Below are positions 52,901 to 61,776 of a stretch of DNA of 64,000 bases, piece by piece. This DNA is from Pectobacterium sp. A5351. Lineage in GTDB: Bacteria; Pseudomonadota; Gammaproteobacteria; Enterobacterales; Enterobacteriaceae. The position numbers and the translations under genes were made by a program. Each line of letters begins with the position of its first letter. Position 1 is the stretch's first letter. Below the pieces are notes generated by a model. That model was not told the DNA's origin and did no database searches. It worked only from the letters and a program-made list of their open reading frames with translations. Location of the stretch: assembly GCF_028335745.1 (NCBI RefSeq), contig NZ_CP116477.1, positions 2,604,001 to 2,668,000 on the forward strand, given 5' to 3'.

Positions 52901-55708
52901 AGTATGAGAAGCGTCAGAAGAAAGACGCACCAGTAATGCCGCTCCGGCAGCAGAAGGGATGCTCGCCATGTTCAAGGGCTGCTGCTTCCACGCATGCTGA
53001 TATAACCATTCCGCTCTGTTTTCTTTGCGCACAACGGAGGGTGAGTTGGCAGTGGTTCCAGGCGTTGCAGAGAAAATATTCAGGAAGTCCGCTTTTTCCG
53101 GCCAGAACAGGCTGCGGTCAAAAGCATATCCCGGTATTGCCACACGCCGACAATCCTGATGGAAACGCACCCGATCCCACGCAACCCCAGCGCCTTGCTG
53201 CCAGATTTTCCCAAGCGCCACCCAGAATGAGTAACGCGAACCCTGTACCCTGCTCTCCTCAGGCAACAGCGTAATCAGCCGTGCAGAATCCTCCTGAGCC
53301 ACGTAGCGTCTCGTGAGATTGAGCAGATCGCGCCCCACACCGACCTCAATAAACAGGCAGCCGCGATAGTTTTCCACCAGATACTCAATGCCTTTTACAA
53401 AGCATACGGGGCTTTCCGCCTGCGCAGTCCAATACTCCACCGACACGGCCTGCTCCGCCGTAAGCGGTTCGCCAGTCACGGACGAGATCAATGGAATCGA
53501 CGGTGCGTTGAGCGTAAAGCGGGAGATCGTCGCCTGAAGCGCGCCGTTGATCTGCTTCATGGCAGGTGAATGGGCTGCATGGCTGGATTTGATCGGCGCT
53601 GTCATAATACGTTTATTTTTCAACAGTACCGCGAAAGCGTTGATATCTTCTTCTGCACCTGACACAACGCAGGAGTCTTTGTTGTCGATCGCCACCGAGA
53701 TACCGTCAGAGCACAGCTCTGCAACATCCGCCACCGGCAGCGGCACACTCAACATCGCGCCCGGCGGCAGCGCCTGCATCAACTCGCCACGGGTAACCAC
53801 CAACTCTATCGCATCTTGCAGGGTAAATACCCCCGCCACCGTTGCTGCGACCAGTTCGCCAAAGCTGTAACCAAGCAGGAGGGAAGGCTGGACATCCACA
53901 TCAATCAGGCAACGCGCCAGAGCATATTCCACAATAAAGATCGCCGGCTGTGCATAGCGAGTACTTTGCAGCGCGTCGCCTTCCGAACTACCGAACCATT
54001 TATCTCGCAGCGAGCCTCCTAAACGCTCAGAGGCCAGCGCCAGACAATCATCCACAATAGCGCGAAATGCATCGTGAGATTCATACAACTCCAGCGCCAT
54101 ATTGCGATACTGTGCCCCCTGTCCAGGGAACAAAAAAACAACGTGTTGCTCACCGCTGGCCATTTTTTTCACCGTACCCAGCGGCCGATGCAGCGATCTG
54201 ATAGCTTCTTCACGACTCCCGGCAACGATGGCTTTTCTGAAGCGATGATGAATACGCCCTTCCTGCAATACAAACGCGACATCAGACAACCGGATATCGG
54301 GCCGCGACTGCAAACTATCCGCCAGATTTTGCTGATTATCTTGCAATGCGCGCGGCGTCTCTGCCGAAATCAGCAGCACCTTAGGCAAGGAATCGTCATC
54401 CGGCGGCAAGGCGATGGGTTCATCCGCTTCTGCCAAAATAACATGCGCATTGGTTCCACCAATACCGAATGAACTGACCCCCGCGATACGTTTTTTATCC
54501 TCCGCCACCACCCAATCCATTGGCCGCTCAACCACGCGAAACGGCGTGTCTTCCAGATGCAATTTGTCATTGGGTTGGGTGTAATGCAGCGAGGGGGCTA
54601 ACCGTTTATGCTGCAATGACATCACTGTCTTAATGACGCTGGCCACACCCGCCGCTTCATCAAGATGGCCGATGTTACTTTTTACCGACCCAATCATGCA
54701 GACGTGTTCACTACCGCCGAACACGCGGTTCAGGGCGGTAACCTCTATCGGATCGCCTATCTCGGTCGCGGTGCCATGACACTCGATGTAGGTGATATCG
54801 CGCGGTTCCACGCCCGCTAACATTTGCGCGTTAGCGATGACCTCCGACTGCCCCTGTACGCTGGGCGCGGTAAACCCGGGTTTACGCTGTCCATCGTTAT
54901 TTATCGCAGAACCTTTAATAACAGCATGAACATGGTCGTTGTCCTCAATCGCCTGATCCAACGCCTTGAGCAACAGGATCCCCGCGCCGCTCCCGCCTAC
55001 CGTGCCGTTGGAATCCTTATCAAAAGGACGGCAATGCCCATCAGCCGATCGTACCATCCCCTGTTGATAACGGTAGCCAGACACCTGTGGGAGCGTCAGT
55101 GATACACCGCCCGCTAACGCCATATCGCAGTCGCCACTCAGAATCGATTGGCAAGCGGTATGGATAGCGACCAGCGAGGTCGAACACGCAGTATGGATGG
55201 CCATCACCGGCCCGCGTAATCCCAACCGATAAGCGGTGCGCGTAATCAGTGATTCCGGCAAATTCCAGTTTACGATGTCGAACGTTTCCGCAGGTGAAAG
55301 GCGACGTTTCATCAACGCCGAAATCCAGGGAATATTCGAGGCAGCCCCGGCGAAAAGCCCCATCCTCCCACCATGGTCTCGCCCGGTATAAGCGGCATCC
55401 TCCAGCGCTAACCAACAGCACTCATGCAGCAATCGACACTGAGGATCCATTTTATCCACTTCGTCTTTCAGATAACCGAACAGATGATTATCAAACTGCT
55501 TATAGTCTTCCAGTATCGCTTTGGCCGCCACAAAATCGGGATGATCAATGTCATCTTCCACATACCCGTTTGCCAATAACTCAGTGCGGGAAAAATGTCG
55601 GATGCTCTCTTTTCCCGTAATAAGATTCTGCCAAAATGCCTCTGGCGAATTTGCCTCAGGAAACCGACAGCCCATACCAATGATGGCAATATCAAATGAA
55701 TCGCTCAT
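49928..55708 (-). CDS. Hybrid PKS-NRPS, KS-AT-KR-ACP-C
   Basis: 1926 residues. KS (about 3-430) has Cys175 in HTACSTS, His in ECHGTATEIG and IGHLDEAAG. AT has FPGQGAQY, an unusual GYSFGE instead of GHSxG, and HAAH at the selectivity site. KR has GGAGFIG, with YAAAS where the active-site YxxxN is normal. ACP carries DLGGNSLKA. A terminal condensation domain of ~450 residues (TWPLSPGQRRLYLQQM, LHHIISDGLS) has no A-PCP of its own, so it must use an amino acid carried by another protein. It starts 21 bases downstream of the Asn starter NRPS, its probable donor. Confidence 0.92.
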   Translation of the reverse strand: MSDSFDIAIIGMGCRFPEANSPEAFWQNLITGKESIRHFSRTELLANGYVEDDIDHPDFVAAKAILEDYKQFDNHLFGYLKDEVDKMDPQCRLLHECCWLALEDAAYTGRDHGGRMGLFAGAASNIPWISALMKRRLSPAETFDIVNWNLPESLITRTAYRLGLRGPVMAIHTACSTSLVAIHTACQSILSGDCDMALAGGVSLTLPQVSGYRYQQGMVRSADGHCRPFDKDSNGTVGGSGAGILLLKALDQAIEDNDHVHAVIKGSAINNDGQRKPGFTAPSVQGQSEVIANAQMLAGVEPRDITYIECHGTATEIGDPIEVTALNRVFGGSEHVCMIGSVKSNIGHLDEAAGVASVIKTVMSLQHKRLAPSLHYTQPNDKLHLEDTPFRVVERPMDWVVAEDKKRIAGVSSFGIGGTNAHVILAEADEPIALPPDDDSLPKVLLISAETPRALQDNQQNLADSLQSRPDIRLSDVAFVLQEGRIHHRFRKAIVAGSREEAIRSLHRPLGTVKKMASGEQHVVFLFPGQGAQYRNMALELYESHDAFRAIVDDCLALASERLGGSLRDKWFGSSEGDALQSTRYAQPAIFIVEYALARCLIDVDVQPSLLLGYSFGELVAATVAGVFTLQDAIELVVTRGELMQALPPGAMLSVPLPVADVAELCSDGISVAIDNKDSCVVSGAEEDINAFAVLLKNKRIMTAPIKSSHAAHSPAMKQINGALQATISRFTLNAPSIPLISSVTGEPLTAEQAVSVEYWTAQAESPVCFVKGIEYLVENYRGCLFIEVGVGRDLLNLTRRYVAQEDSARLITLLPEESRVQGSRYSFWVALGKIWQQGAGVAWDRVRFHQDCRRVAIPGYAFDRSLFWPEKADFLNIFSATPGTTANSPSVVRKENRAEWLYQHAWKQQPLNMASIPSAAGAALLVRLSSDASHTGCLYNRLQAHYSTSFRVRLGKETRIDLSEESQLRAGHQDDFIHFFEQLKAHKTVLDNVIIDGVAMDCEGDVSLCAILHLLQAYRLQKVDIKKITLLINHGVTVSHEPTLCPTASALMAIATVVRQEFPETGCQAIDVGDVATDCPPTALVADIVSVTSEPVAWRAHRRWVRDFVPYQSFGIPDGAVLKPQGTYLLVGGAGFIGKTFCTHLAKNYQANLIVTSRSTPPRDEIWDDIELNATSLTLLQADVSDEEAITRLVSQAVGRHGRIDGIFYLAGITGEASLRSIIETDDNYISQHLTAKKEGIAICDRALAEQDYDFCLVVSSLAPILGGLGFYAYAAASAWLDAFVTQRNRTSKRRWTLVNWDGWEVAARTEVHHKVGSSLAHLLISREEGVALLPEVIRYAERDALIISTADIKARLAQWTLSQQETSGEGSTSEDACSERPDLDNVLVAPRNAMETQLVSIWQDFLHISPLGIDDDFFDLGGNSLKAITLLSQVHKHCHIDVPLTRFFKHPTIRELAEYAKDHATAANYLEIKPAEPQDTWPLSPGQRRLYLQQMFNKNSVAYNETVAFRIVGNLDVDRFNETLYQLMQRHESLRTTIVLVNGEPRQYCHPSPIAELHQLQIDREECSESHLQAEVKKLIKPFNLHQDVLIRLLLIKLKVNDYLFFLDLHHIISDGLSQDIFVRDFLTIYQGNTLPPLHVQYKDYTMWQRQFATSKEVEAQKTFWIDKLQPLPELPLPLDVARGNEGDERGGRLYFRIDRHTTERLEQLYCGDGVTRFMVFLSTYYLLLADVSHQTRFAIGTPMLGRPQRELQDVIGIFVNLLPIPCDFHGEMSFREIVNAMKEVAITVFDHADIQFEQIVQALGLQPRQNRLPIFDTVFSYMNIGMADFELPGLKLSRFALQEDNSRFDLAMLVKEIEGDFEFSFEYKRALFRDETIAGFITRYIKLLEQVISSADVPISEYISKATASKVDHKGIELTDFNF

Positions 55709-55729
55709 AATTTAACGTCCAGTTAAAAA

Positions 55730-58700
55730 TTAAGAAGAGGGTAATGCGAAGACGAGTTTTTCCAATTCAGAATCTGTGAGAGAAATCGTCGGGAAATCAC
55801 TGCTTAGATAAAATTGAATAGCATCAGCAGGAGTTAATTCCATCAGCCTATTTATTTGATTCGCCATATTATCGACTATAGCGTTCAACTGTTGCGGCGT
55901 AATAACCTGCTCAACGTAGCTCACACTAACTTTGCATTCTCCCTCCCAGTAAATATTAAAATCCAGTACATCGCTGTAAACATTCTCCACTGCTGAAATA
56001 GCGTAAGGATGAATGTAGCGAATATTCACTGAGCTCTGGTGATGCGTATCAGAAAAGTCTCCCAGATAGTTAAAGCGGGGTAAATTCCCTGGACGTTGCC
56101 ATCTTTCTCCCCCCTGGGAATAACGCATCGCTTGCCAGGCGATACCATTGTCGCTGACCTGACGAATATGTCGTTTCGTTTGTCTGATATGCTGAAAAAT
56201 ATCTTCTTTACAGGATGATTTCAGCGGATAAACCGCCGTAAACCAGCCGATGTTACGGCTTAAATCAATATCGCACCGTGCAGAAGTGCGGCCAATGCCC
56301 TCAATTTCAACAGTAAACTCGCTTTGGTGGAAAACCCTAAACAGCGCATAGGTGTATAAGGAGAATAACAGTTCGTTGGGCCTGATTTTCAGACGAGTAC
56401 AAAGCAAAGTGAATCTGGCGAACGTTACGTCGGCGAGGGTCACACTGAACAGGCCAAGCGTAGCGGATTCCGACACGCGAGTCTGGTTGTCAAACAAGGG
56501 TGTGGCGCTAATTTGCTCCTGCCAGAAGGCCCGTTCCACATCACTTACCTTGTGCGCATCGCCATCAATAAATGCAACCCACTGTGCGTAATGGTTGTTG
56601 GCCGCGGGTAAATTCAGTGTCTGCCGCTGTAAGTGCTGTTCAACCAGAGTAGTCAAATCAGCGATCAACAGGTGCCAGGAGACGCCATCAATAACCAAAT
56701 GATGTGCCAGCAGCATTAGCTCTTGCTCCACGCTATTTTCCCCATCCAGCAGCACAGCCTGGAACAGCGCGTCCTCTGGCCAGCGAGCCTGAGATAATAG
56801 TGCCTCAGCCACCGCAACGGCCTGTCCCGGCGCGCCAACAGCTACACGCTGAATACCAGGCCATTTTTCCTGCCTCACCTGTAACATCAGATCATTATCT
56901 TTCACCGCACAATTCAGAATAGGGTGAGCCTGCACCAGCAGATCAAAAATAGACGCCAGCGCCTCTTGCCCCAAAGCCTGCGGTAGCGAAACACATAGCA
57001 TCTGGTGATAGATTTCCGGCCGGGGCAGAGATAAATCGCCGAACCATTTTATAATCGGCGTAGGTGCGAAAGACGTCGGAGCGGGTGACGTCTCTTTGGC
57101 CTGATGAACGCGACTCGCAATAAGATGGCACAGCGACTTCGGCACCGGCAGTTGCAACACATCTTTCGCCGTCACAGCCAACCCGTGTTTTTGCAGCAGG
57201 GTAACCAGTTGAATCGCTTTGATCGAATCGCCCCCTGCCTGATAAAAATCGCTGTACATTGAGAACTGGCTTCCACCCAGTACGCGTTTAAATGCTTCAA
57301 ACACGGTACGTTCAAGCGTATTCATCGGCTGTGCGTTTGCAGTCACCACCTCATCAGGCTGCAACGCAAGAAGCCTCGCGCTATCGATTTTGCCATTAAA
57401 AGTGAGGGGGATTTCATCAACGCACTGAATGGACTGCGGCACCATATAGGGAAGCAAATGATCGGCAAGATAGTGTTTCAGATCCTCAGCGCTGATAGAG
57501 GCATCAGATTGCAACACCACGAACGCTTTAATCGTTGCCGTATCGCTGCCGACGCCGTCAACTAAAATGGTCCCGTCCTGAACTGCCTCATGCGCCAGTA
57601 GTTTTACCTCAATCTCTTCGATTTCAATCCGGTGTCCGCGAATTTTGACCTGATTATCAATGCGTCCTGAGTAGATAATGCCGCTGTTGGCGGTACGCCA
57701 GGCGAGATCGCCGGAGTGATAAGCGCGCTGTTGAGGGTAATATTTATCGCGGATAAACTTCTGTCGCGTCATTTCTTTCCGATTCCAGTACCCGGCAGAT
57801 ACCCCGTTTCCCGCGATAATCATCTCCCCTTTCATGTAAGGCGCGCAATGTCGCCCAAAGCGGTCAACAATATAAATCTGCGTATTATCAATGGGCTCGC
57901 CGATAGGAACGGAAGATCCCACGTCTTTTTGCGGATCGAAGCGGTGAATCATACAACCGACGACGGTTTCAGTTGGGCCGTATTCATTCAAAATATCCAC
58001 TCTGCCGCCAAATTGATGCCAGGTGCTTTTAGCCACGCTGGTTTTTAAATTCTCTCCCCCCACCACAAAACGTTTAACGGCGCATTCTCTGCCCACCGTT
58101 TCATTCTGAATCGCGCGTAAATGTGAAGGCGTACACTTCACCACGGTCGCCACGCCATCCTGAATAATATCGTTGAGAATAAAACTCTCATTCTCGGTAT
58201 AGACTTTTATCGCCGCGCCGGCGAGCAAGGCCGGAAACAGTGACGTAACAGTCAAATCAAACGTCAAGGGGGTATAGAAGGCGGCGACATCTGACTTGTG
58301 GGGATAATATTGCCGGGCCGCCCACTGGCAGTAATTGACTAATTCGGCATGACGAATGAGAGTGCCTTTTGGCTGCCCGGTGGAACCGGAGGTATAAATC
58401 AGGTAGGCCAGTGTCGTTGGTCGACAGCTTAGCGCCAAATCGGGCAGAGCGGCTTTCGTGGCGACAGAGGTAAATATCGCACTATCGCACCAGCGGATAC
58501 CTGACGGCAGCAACTCCGCCCACTGTTGGCAGCTAATGACGAGAGCACATTCACTATCATGCACAATATAGTTAATCCGCTCCTGCGGCATATCTTTTTC
58601 CAGCGGAATATAGGCCGCGCCAAGCGCCATCACCGCCAATAAGGTGGCAACCAGCTCAGCGCTTTTAGGCAACAAAATAGCCACGCGCGATCCAGCTTCC

Positions 58701-60196
58701 ACACCTGCGGAGGAGAGATGCGCGCTGATATCGCAGACCTGCTGCGCCAGCGCTCGATAGGTAAGAGTTTGCTGACTATCAATAACGGCAATCCGTGCAT
58801 CATTCTCCTTCGCTGCGGCAAAAAACAGCGAGACAACGCTGCTCTCAGCAGGCGGCGCATTCAGATGTGCGGTTGTAATACGATGAAGATCCTGCTGAGG
58901 TAAGGGTGCAAGGGTCAGCAGTTGACGGTGCGGGTTAGCGCTAACCGCCTCAAGAAGTGCCAGCAGAGACTGAACGGTGGAATCTATTTGCTGGCGCTCG
59001 TACTCTTCAGTCTTGTAATCGCAATAAATTTCCGTCTTTTCGCCATTTACCAACGCTTTAAATAAAAACTGAATCGAGTAATGCTGTTCGCCAGGCGCGA
59101 TATCCTCAACGATAAGAGGCTGTCCCGCTAACTGCACATCATAGTGCGTGTTGGCATAATTAAAGCTGACATCAAACAGGGCGTTGGCGGAGTAAAGCAT
59201 CCGATTGTCCTGCACAAGCTCCGTGTAATCATATTTTTGATGCCGATATAACCGATTATTCTGTGCCGATGCACCTTTGATTAAATCGGCAAAGCTGGCT
59301 GATTCATCCACGCGAATCTGCACGGGTACGGTAGAAACCGTCATTGCATTTCTTTTCAGATCGGCCTTTTTTCTACCATGCAGCGGGAAACCAAATGAAA
59401 CACATTCGCTGTCAGTAAAGCGGGAAAGCATCAGCGCGACCGCTGCGTAATAAAATAGGCTTTCCGTGCATCCCAGCGTGCTACAAGCCTGTTTGATCTG
59501 ACTGTCCACCTCGGCAGGAATAGCATAAATCGCTCGCATCGAGCGGGGTGAAATGCTGCGATTTCCTAAAATAAAATTACTACTTTCAATCCGCCCAGCC
59601 AGCGTCTGTCGCCAGAATAATTTATCGCGCTGATACTGAGCGCCAGATAAATAATCATCTTCTAGCTGCAAGAAATAACTCTGATCGTCCGCGGTTAAAT
59701 GAACACCGGAGACAGAATCGATGTCATCGTAATTTTCGCATACTCTGCGAATAATATTCTGCATCGATACGCCATCACACACCAAGTGATGCACTTTAAT
59801 CAGGAATCCATAATAAGAATCTGTGACCTTGTAGGCAGAAAAAAAATAGCTGCAAACGCTCAGATTTATCCGCTCGGATAAACAACGCTGGCGCCACTGC
59901 TGAAATGCCAACTGCGGCTGTGCCGACTGACTGAAATCATTAAAGGCAATATCAATATTTTTCTGCTCGGACTGGATTAACAAAGGAGGAGTATCATTGT
60001 TTAGTGTAAAATTCAAACATTGTATTTCTCGGATTGTTTTCTCTATAGCGCATATTAAACGTGGAACCGTTAACGCTTTCGCGACGCTACAACTGCCGCC
60101 GATATTAAACATATTCGTACCCGGATATTTAAGTTCGGTAATCCAGATACCTTTTTGTATCCTTGTCATAGCAAAAGACTTTTGACTTGAAGTCAT
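55730..60196 (-). CDS. NRPS starter module C-A(Asn predicted)-PCP-E
   Basis: 1488 residues. C domain with HHLVCDG (His136/137, Asp141), probably acylating. A domain with YTSGSTGQPKG, NEYGPTETVVG, HSGDL and GRIDNQVKIRGHRIEIEEIE; pocket D-L-T-K-V-G-E-V-G-K, as for Asn. PCP with FYQAGGDSIKA. Epimerization domain with HHLVIDGVSW and FNYLGDF. Size and domain order equal ClbN of colibactin and the first module of XcnA of xenocoumacin, which make N-acyl-D-Asn. Together with the adjacent ClbP-like gene this is the key evidence for a D-Asn prodrug cap. Confidence 0.93.
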   Translation of the reverse strand: MTSSQKSFAMTRIQKGIWITELKYPGTNMFNIGGSCSVAKALTVPRLICAIEKTIREIQCLNFTLNNDTPPLLIQSEQKNIDIAFNDFSQSAQPQLAFQQWRQRCLSERINLSVCSYFFSAYKVTDSYYGFLIKVHHLVCDGVSMQNIIRRVCENYDDIDSVSGVHLTADDQSYFLQLEDDYLSGAQYQRDKLFWRQTLAGRIESSNFILGNRSISPRSMRAIYAIPAEVDSQIKQACSTLGCTESLFYYAAVALMLSRFTDSECVSFGFPLHGRKKADLKRNAMTVSTVPVQIRVDESASFADLIKGASAQNNRLYRHQKYDYTELVQDNRMLYSANALFDVSFNYANTHYDVQLAGQPLIVEDIAPGEQHYSIQFLFKALVNGEKTEIYCDYKTEEYERQQIDSTVQSLLALLEAVSANPHRQLLTLAPLPQQDLHRITTAHLNAPPAESSVVSLFFAAAKENDARIAVIDSQQTLTYRALAQQVCDISAHLSSAGVEAGSRVAILLPKSAELVATLLAVMALGAAYIPLEKDMPQERINYIVHDSECALVISCQQWAELLPSGIRWCDSAIFTSVATKAALPDLALSCRPTTLAYLIYTSGSTGQPKGTLIRHAELVNYCQWAARQYYPHKSDVAAFYTPLTFDLTVTSLFPALLAGAAIKVYTENESFILNDIIQDGVATVVKCTPSHLRAIQNETVGRECAVKRFVVGGENLKTSVAKSTWHQFGGRVDILNEYGPTETVVGCMIHRFDPQKDVGSSVPIGEPIDNTQIYIVDRFGRHCAPYMKGEMIIAGNGVSAGYWNRKEMTRQKFIRDKYYPQQRAYHSGDLAWRTANSGIIYSGRIDNQVKIRGHRIEIEEIEVKLLAHEAVQDGTILVDGVGSDTATIKAFVVLQSDASISAEDLKHYLADHLLPYMVPQSIQCVDEIPLTFNGKIDSARLLALQPDEVVTANAQPMNTLERTVFEAFKRVLGGSQFSMYSDFYQAGGDSIKAIQLVTLLQKHGLAVTAKDVLQLPVPKSLCHLIASRVHQAKETSPAPTSFAPTPIIKWFGDLSLPRPEIYHQMLCVSLPQALGQEALASIFDLLVQAHPILNCAVKDNDLMLQVRQEKWPGIQRVAVGAPGQAVAVAEALLSQARWPEDALFQAVLLDGENSVEQELMLLAHHLVIDGVSWHLLIADLTTLVEQHLQRQTLNLPAANNHYAQWVAFIDGDAHKVSDVERAFWQEQISATPLFDNQTRVSESATLGLFSVTLADVTFARFTLLCTRLKIRPNELLFSLYTYALFRVFHQSEFTVEIEGIGRTSARCDIDLSRNIGWFTAVYPLKSSCKEDIFQHIRQTKRHIRQVSDNGIAWQAMRYSQGGERWQRPGNLPRFNYLGDFSDTHHQSSVNIRYIHPYAISAVENVYSDVLDFNIYWEGECKVSVSYVEQVITPQQLNAIVDNMANQINRLMELTPADAIQFYLSSDFPTISLTDSELEKLVFALPSS

Positions 60197-60253
60197 ACTC
60201 TTATCCCTTGAAAATAACCTGACTGCACCATGTTCGACGAATGACTATTTGCC

Positions 60254-61663
60254 TTACTTCCCGGACCTGCGGCGATAAAGCGATTGCACAAAACGCACAA
60301 AATAGAAAATAAAGAAAACCAGCAGCAGCGAATAAAACATCCAGAAGCTCGTCGGCAACCATATTGATAACGTTCGCCACGAAAGACCGGCCACCAAAGA
60401 GGGGAAACTCAGTAAAAGAAAAATCAACACGGCGAAAACACACGTTACCGTAGCTGAAGCAAAATAACCGATTCGTCCCCATTGCCGCGTTTTCCCCCGC
60501 TTCAGCCTAATGAATACAGCGGCGAAAATGAGTAATAGCGCGGCGCTACCAACGATAAAAAACCGATCGTAGGTATCAAATAGGGTTAAATCTTTAATCT
60601 CGTCTGGCGGCTGAACAGATTCGCCTTGATTCAATTGGCGCATCACCTGTTTACCAATCTCAAAGGTAATATTGCTGTTAACATTTGCCATCACGGCCGT
60701 TGCCACGCCGGTCGCGGTGTCCACGGAGACATAGCTTGAAAACGAGGGATTCATGCCAGTATGAAAAAACAGGCTGCCTTGTTTAAACCAGCCGAACGAA
60801 TAGCGCGTTTTTTCATCTTCACCAGTATCAACGTCAAAGTGCGTTGAAAAAGCGGTTTCTCTGGCTTGTTGCAGCGCCGGGCTGACACCGCCGCGGGTTA
60901 AAAACTGTAACCAATGCAGCATATCCCGCGCACTGGTTTGAATATAACCGGCAGGTACATTAGAGAAAACAAACGGCGCATCGTACGGTCTGGCTCGCAG
61001 GAAAGCGATCTGGTTCCCCTGCGCTTTATGGTCGGCAATGGCAACGGTTGCCTGCTCCATCGCCAGCGGCGTTAATATCTCCTCTTGTAATAATTGCGCA
61101 TAAGTGCGACCTGATACCTTCTCCATCATTCGTGCGGCAATAGCATAATTAGCCGTTGCGTAAGCGAATTTTTCTCCCGGTTTGGCATCAAGATTAATCA
61201 AATCGATATGATCAACCACCTGCTCAAGGGAATATTCAGGATGGGTATAAAGCAGGTTAATGCTGTTGAACGGAATACCGGAGGTATGGTTCAGTAATTG
61301 TGAAAATGTTATATCTTCTTGGTTTGATTGATATCGCGTTTTCATGGAAGTCAATACTGAATTTATCGTAGTATTCGCAGAGATAACTCCCGCATCCATT
61401 AATTTAGCGGCCAACATTCCGGTAAACGATTTACTTACTGAAGCCAGCTCAAATAATGTTTTATCATCTAGCGTCTCCCCCCCTCCCTGAGGTTTATTGG
61501 ATAGCAACATAATGTTGCTTTGTTTATTTTTATCTATCGTCACCAAAACCAGTTCGGGTATATGACCGTAGTCCATGTACTGCATGATGCTATTTTTTGA
61601 TATCTCATCGGCGGCGGCCAACGAGCAAAATAGCAGCAGCATACTTGCAATCAAGCACCGCAT
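60254..61663 (-). CDS. ClbP-type D-Asn prodrug-activating membrane peptidase
   Basis: 469 residues. Signal peptide MRCLIASMLLLFCSLAAADE, then a serine beta-lactamase-like (S12) domain: Ser75/Lys78 in FELASVSKSF, Tyr168 in KFAYATANYA, HTG in LFFHTGMNPSF. Three hydrophobic helices at the C-terminus (~20-25 residues each, ending FVRFVQSLYRRRSGK) fix it to the inner membrane with the enzyme in the periplasm. This is the layout of ClbP, XcnG and ZmaM, which cut N-acyl-D-Asn from an inactive precursor during export. I use the ATG at 61663 (GGAGAG just upstream, clean signal peptide); the open frame starts 27 bases earlier. Confidence 0.88.
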   Translation of the reverse strand: MRCLIASMLLLFCSLAAADEISKNSIMQYMDYGHIPELVLVTIDKNKQSNIMLLSNKPQGGGETLDDKTLFELASVSKSFTGMLAAKLMDAGVISANTTINSVLTSMKTRYQSNQEDITFSQLLNHTSGIPFNSINLLYTHPEYSLEQVVDHIDLINLDAKPGEKFAYATANYAIAARMMEKVSGRTYAQLLQEEILTPLAMEQATVAIADHKAQGNQIAFLRARPYDAPFVFSNVPAGYIQTSARDMLHWLQFLTRGGVSPALQQARETAFSTHFDVDTGEDEKTRYSFGWFKQGSLFFHTGMNPSFSSYVSVDTATGVATAVMANVNSNITFEIGKQVMRQLNQGESVQPPDEIKDLTLFDTYDRFFIVGSAALLLIFAAVFIRLKRGKTRQWGRIGYFASATVTCVFAVLIFLLLSFPSLVAGLSWRTLSIWLPTSFWMFYSLLLVFFIFYFVRFVQSLYRRRSGK

Positions 61664-61776
61664 ACTCTCTCCATTAAATATCGATTCCATCTGTGTTGCG
61701 ATACGGCAAACAACAATTCGGTCGTTATCGTTCCTGAGGTGGGCAGAGTGCTAGATGCAGCACTCTGCCTGTAACG

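Noticed and set aside
52831-53274. 147-codon plus-strand frame inside the PKS-C gene
   Set aside because: Antisense shadow in a GC-rich PKS gene, Pro/Arg-rich, no start signal.
38091-60196. Coronafacic acid or zeamine cluster
   Set aside because: Three separate NRPS modules with Asn/Gln codes and short KR-type PKS modules do not fit the domain sets of those pathways as known to me.
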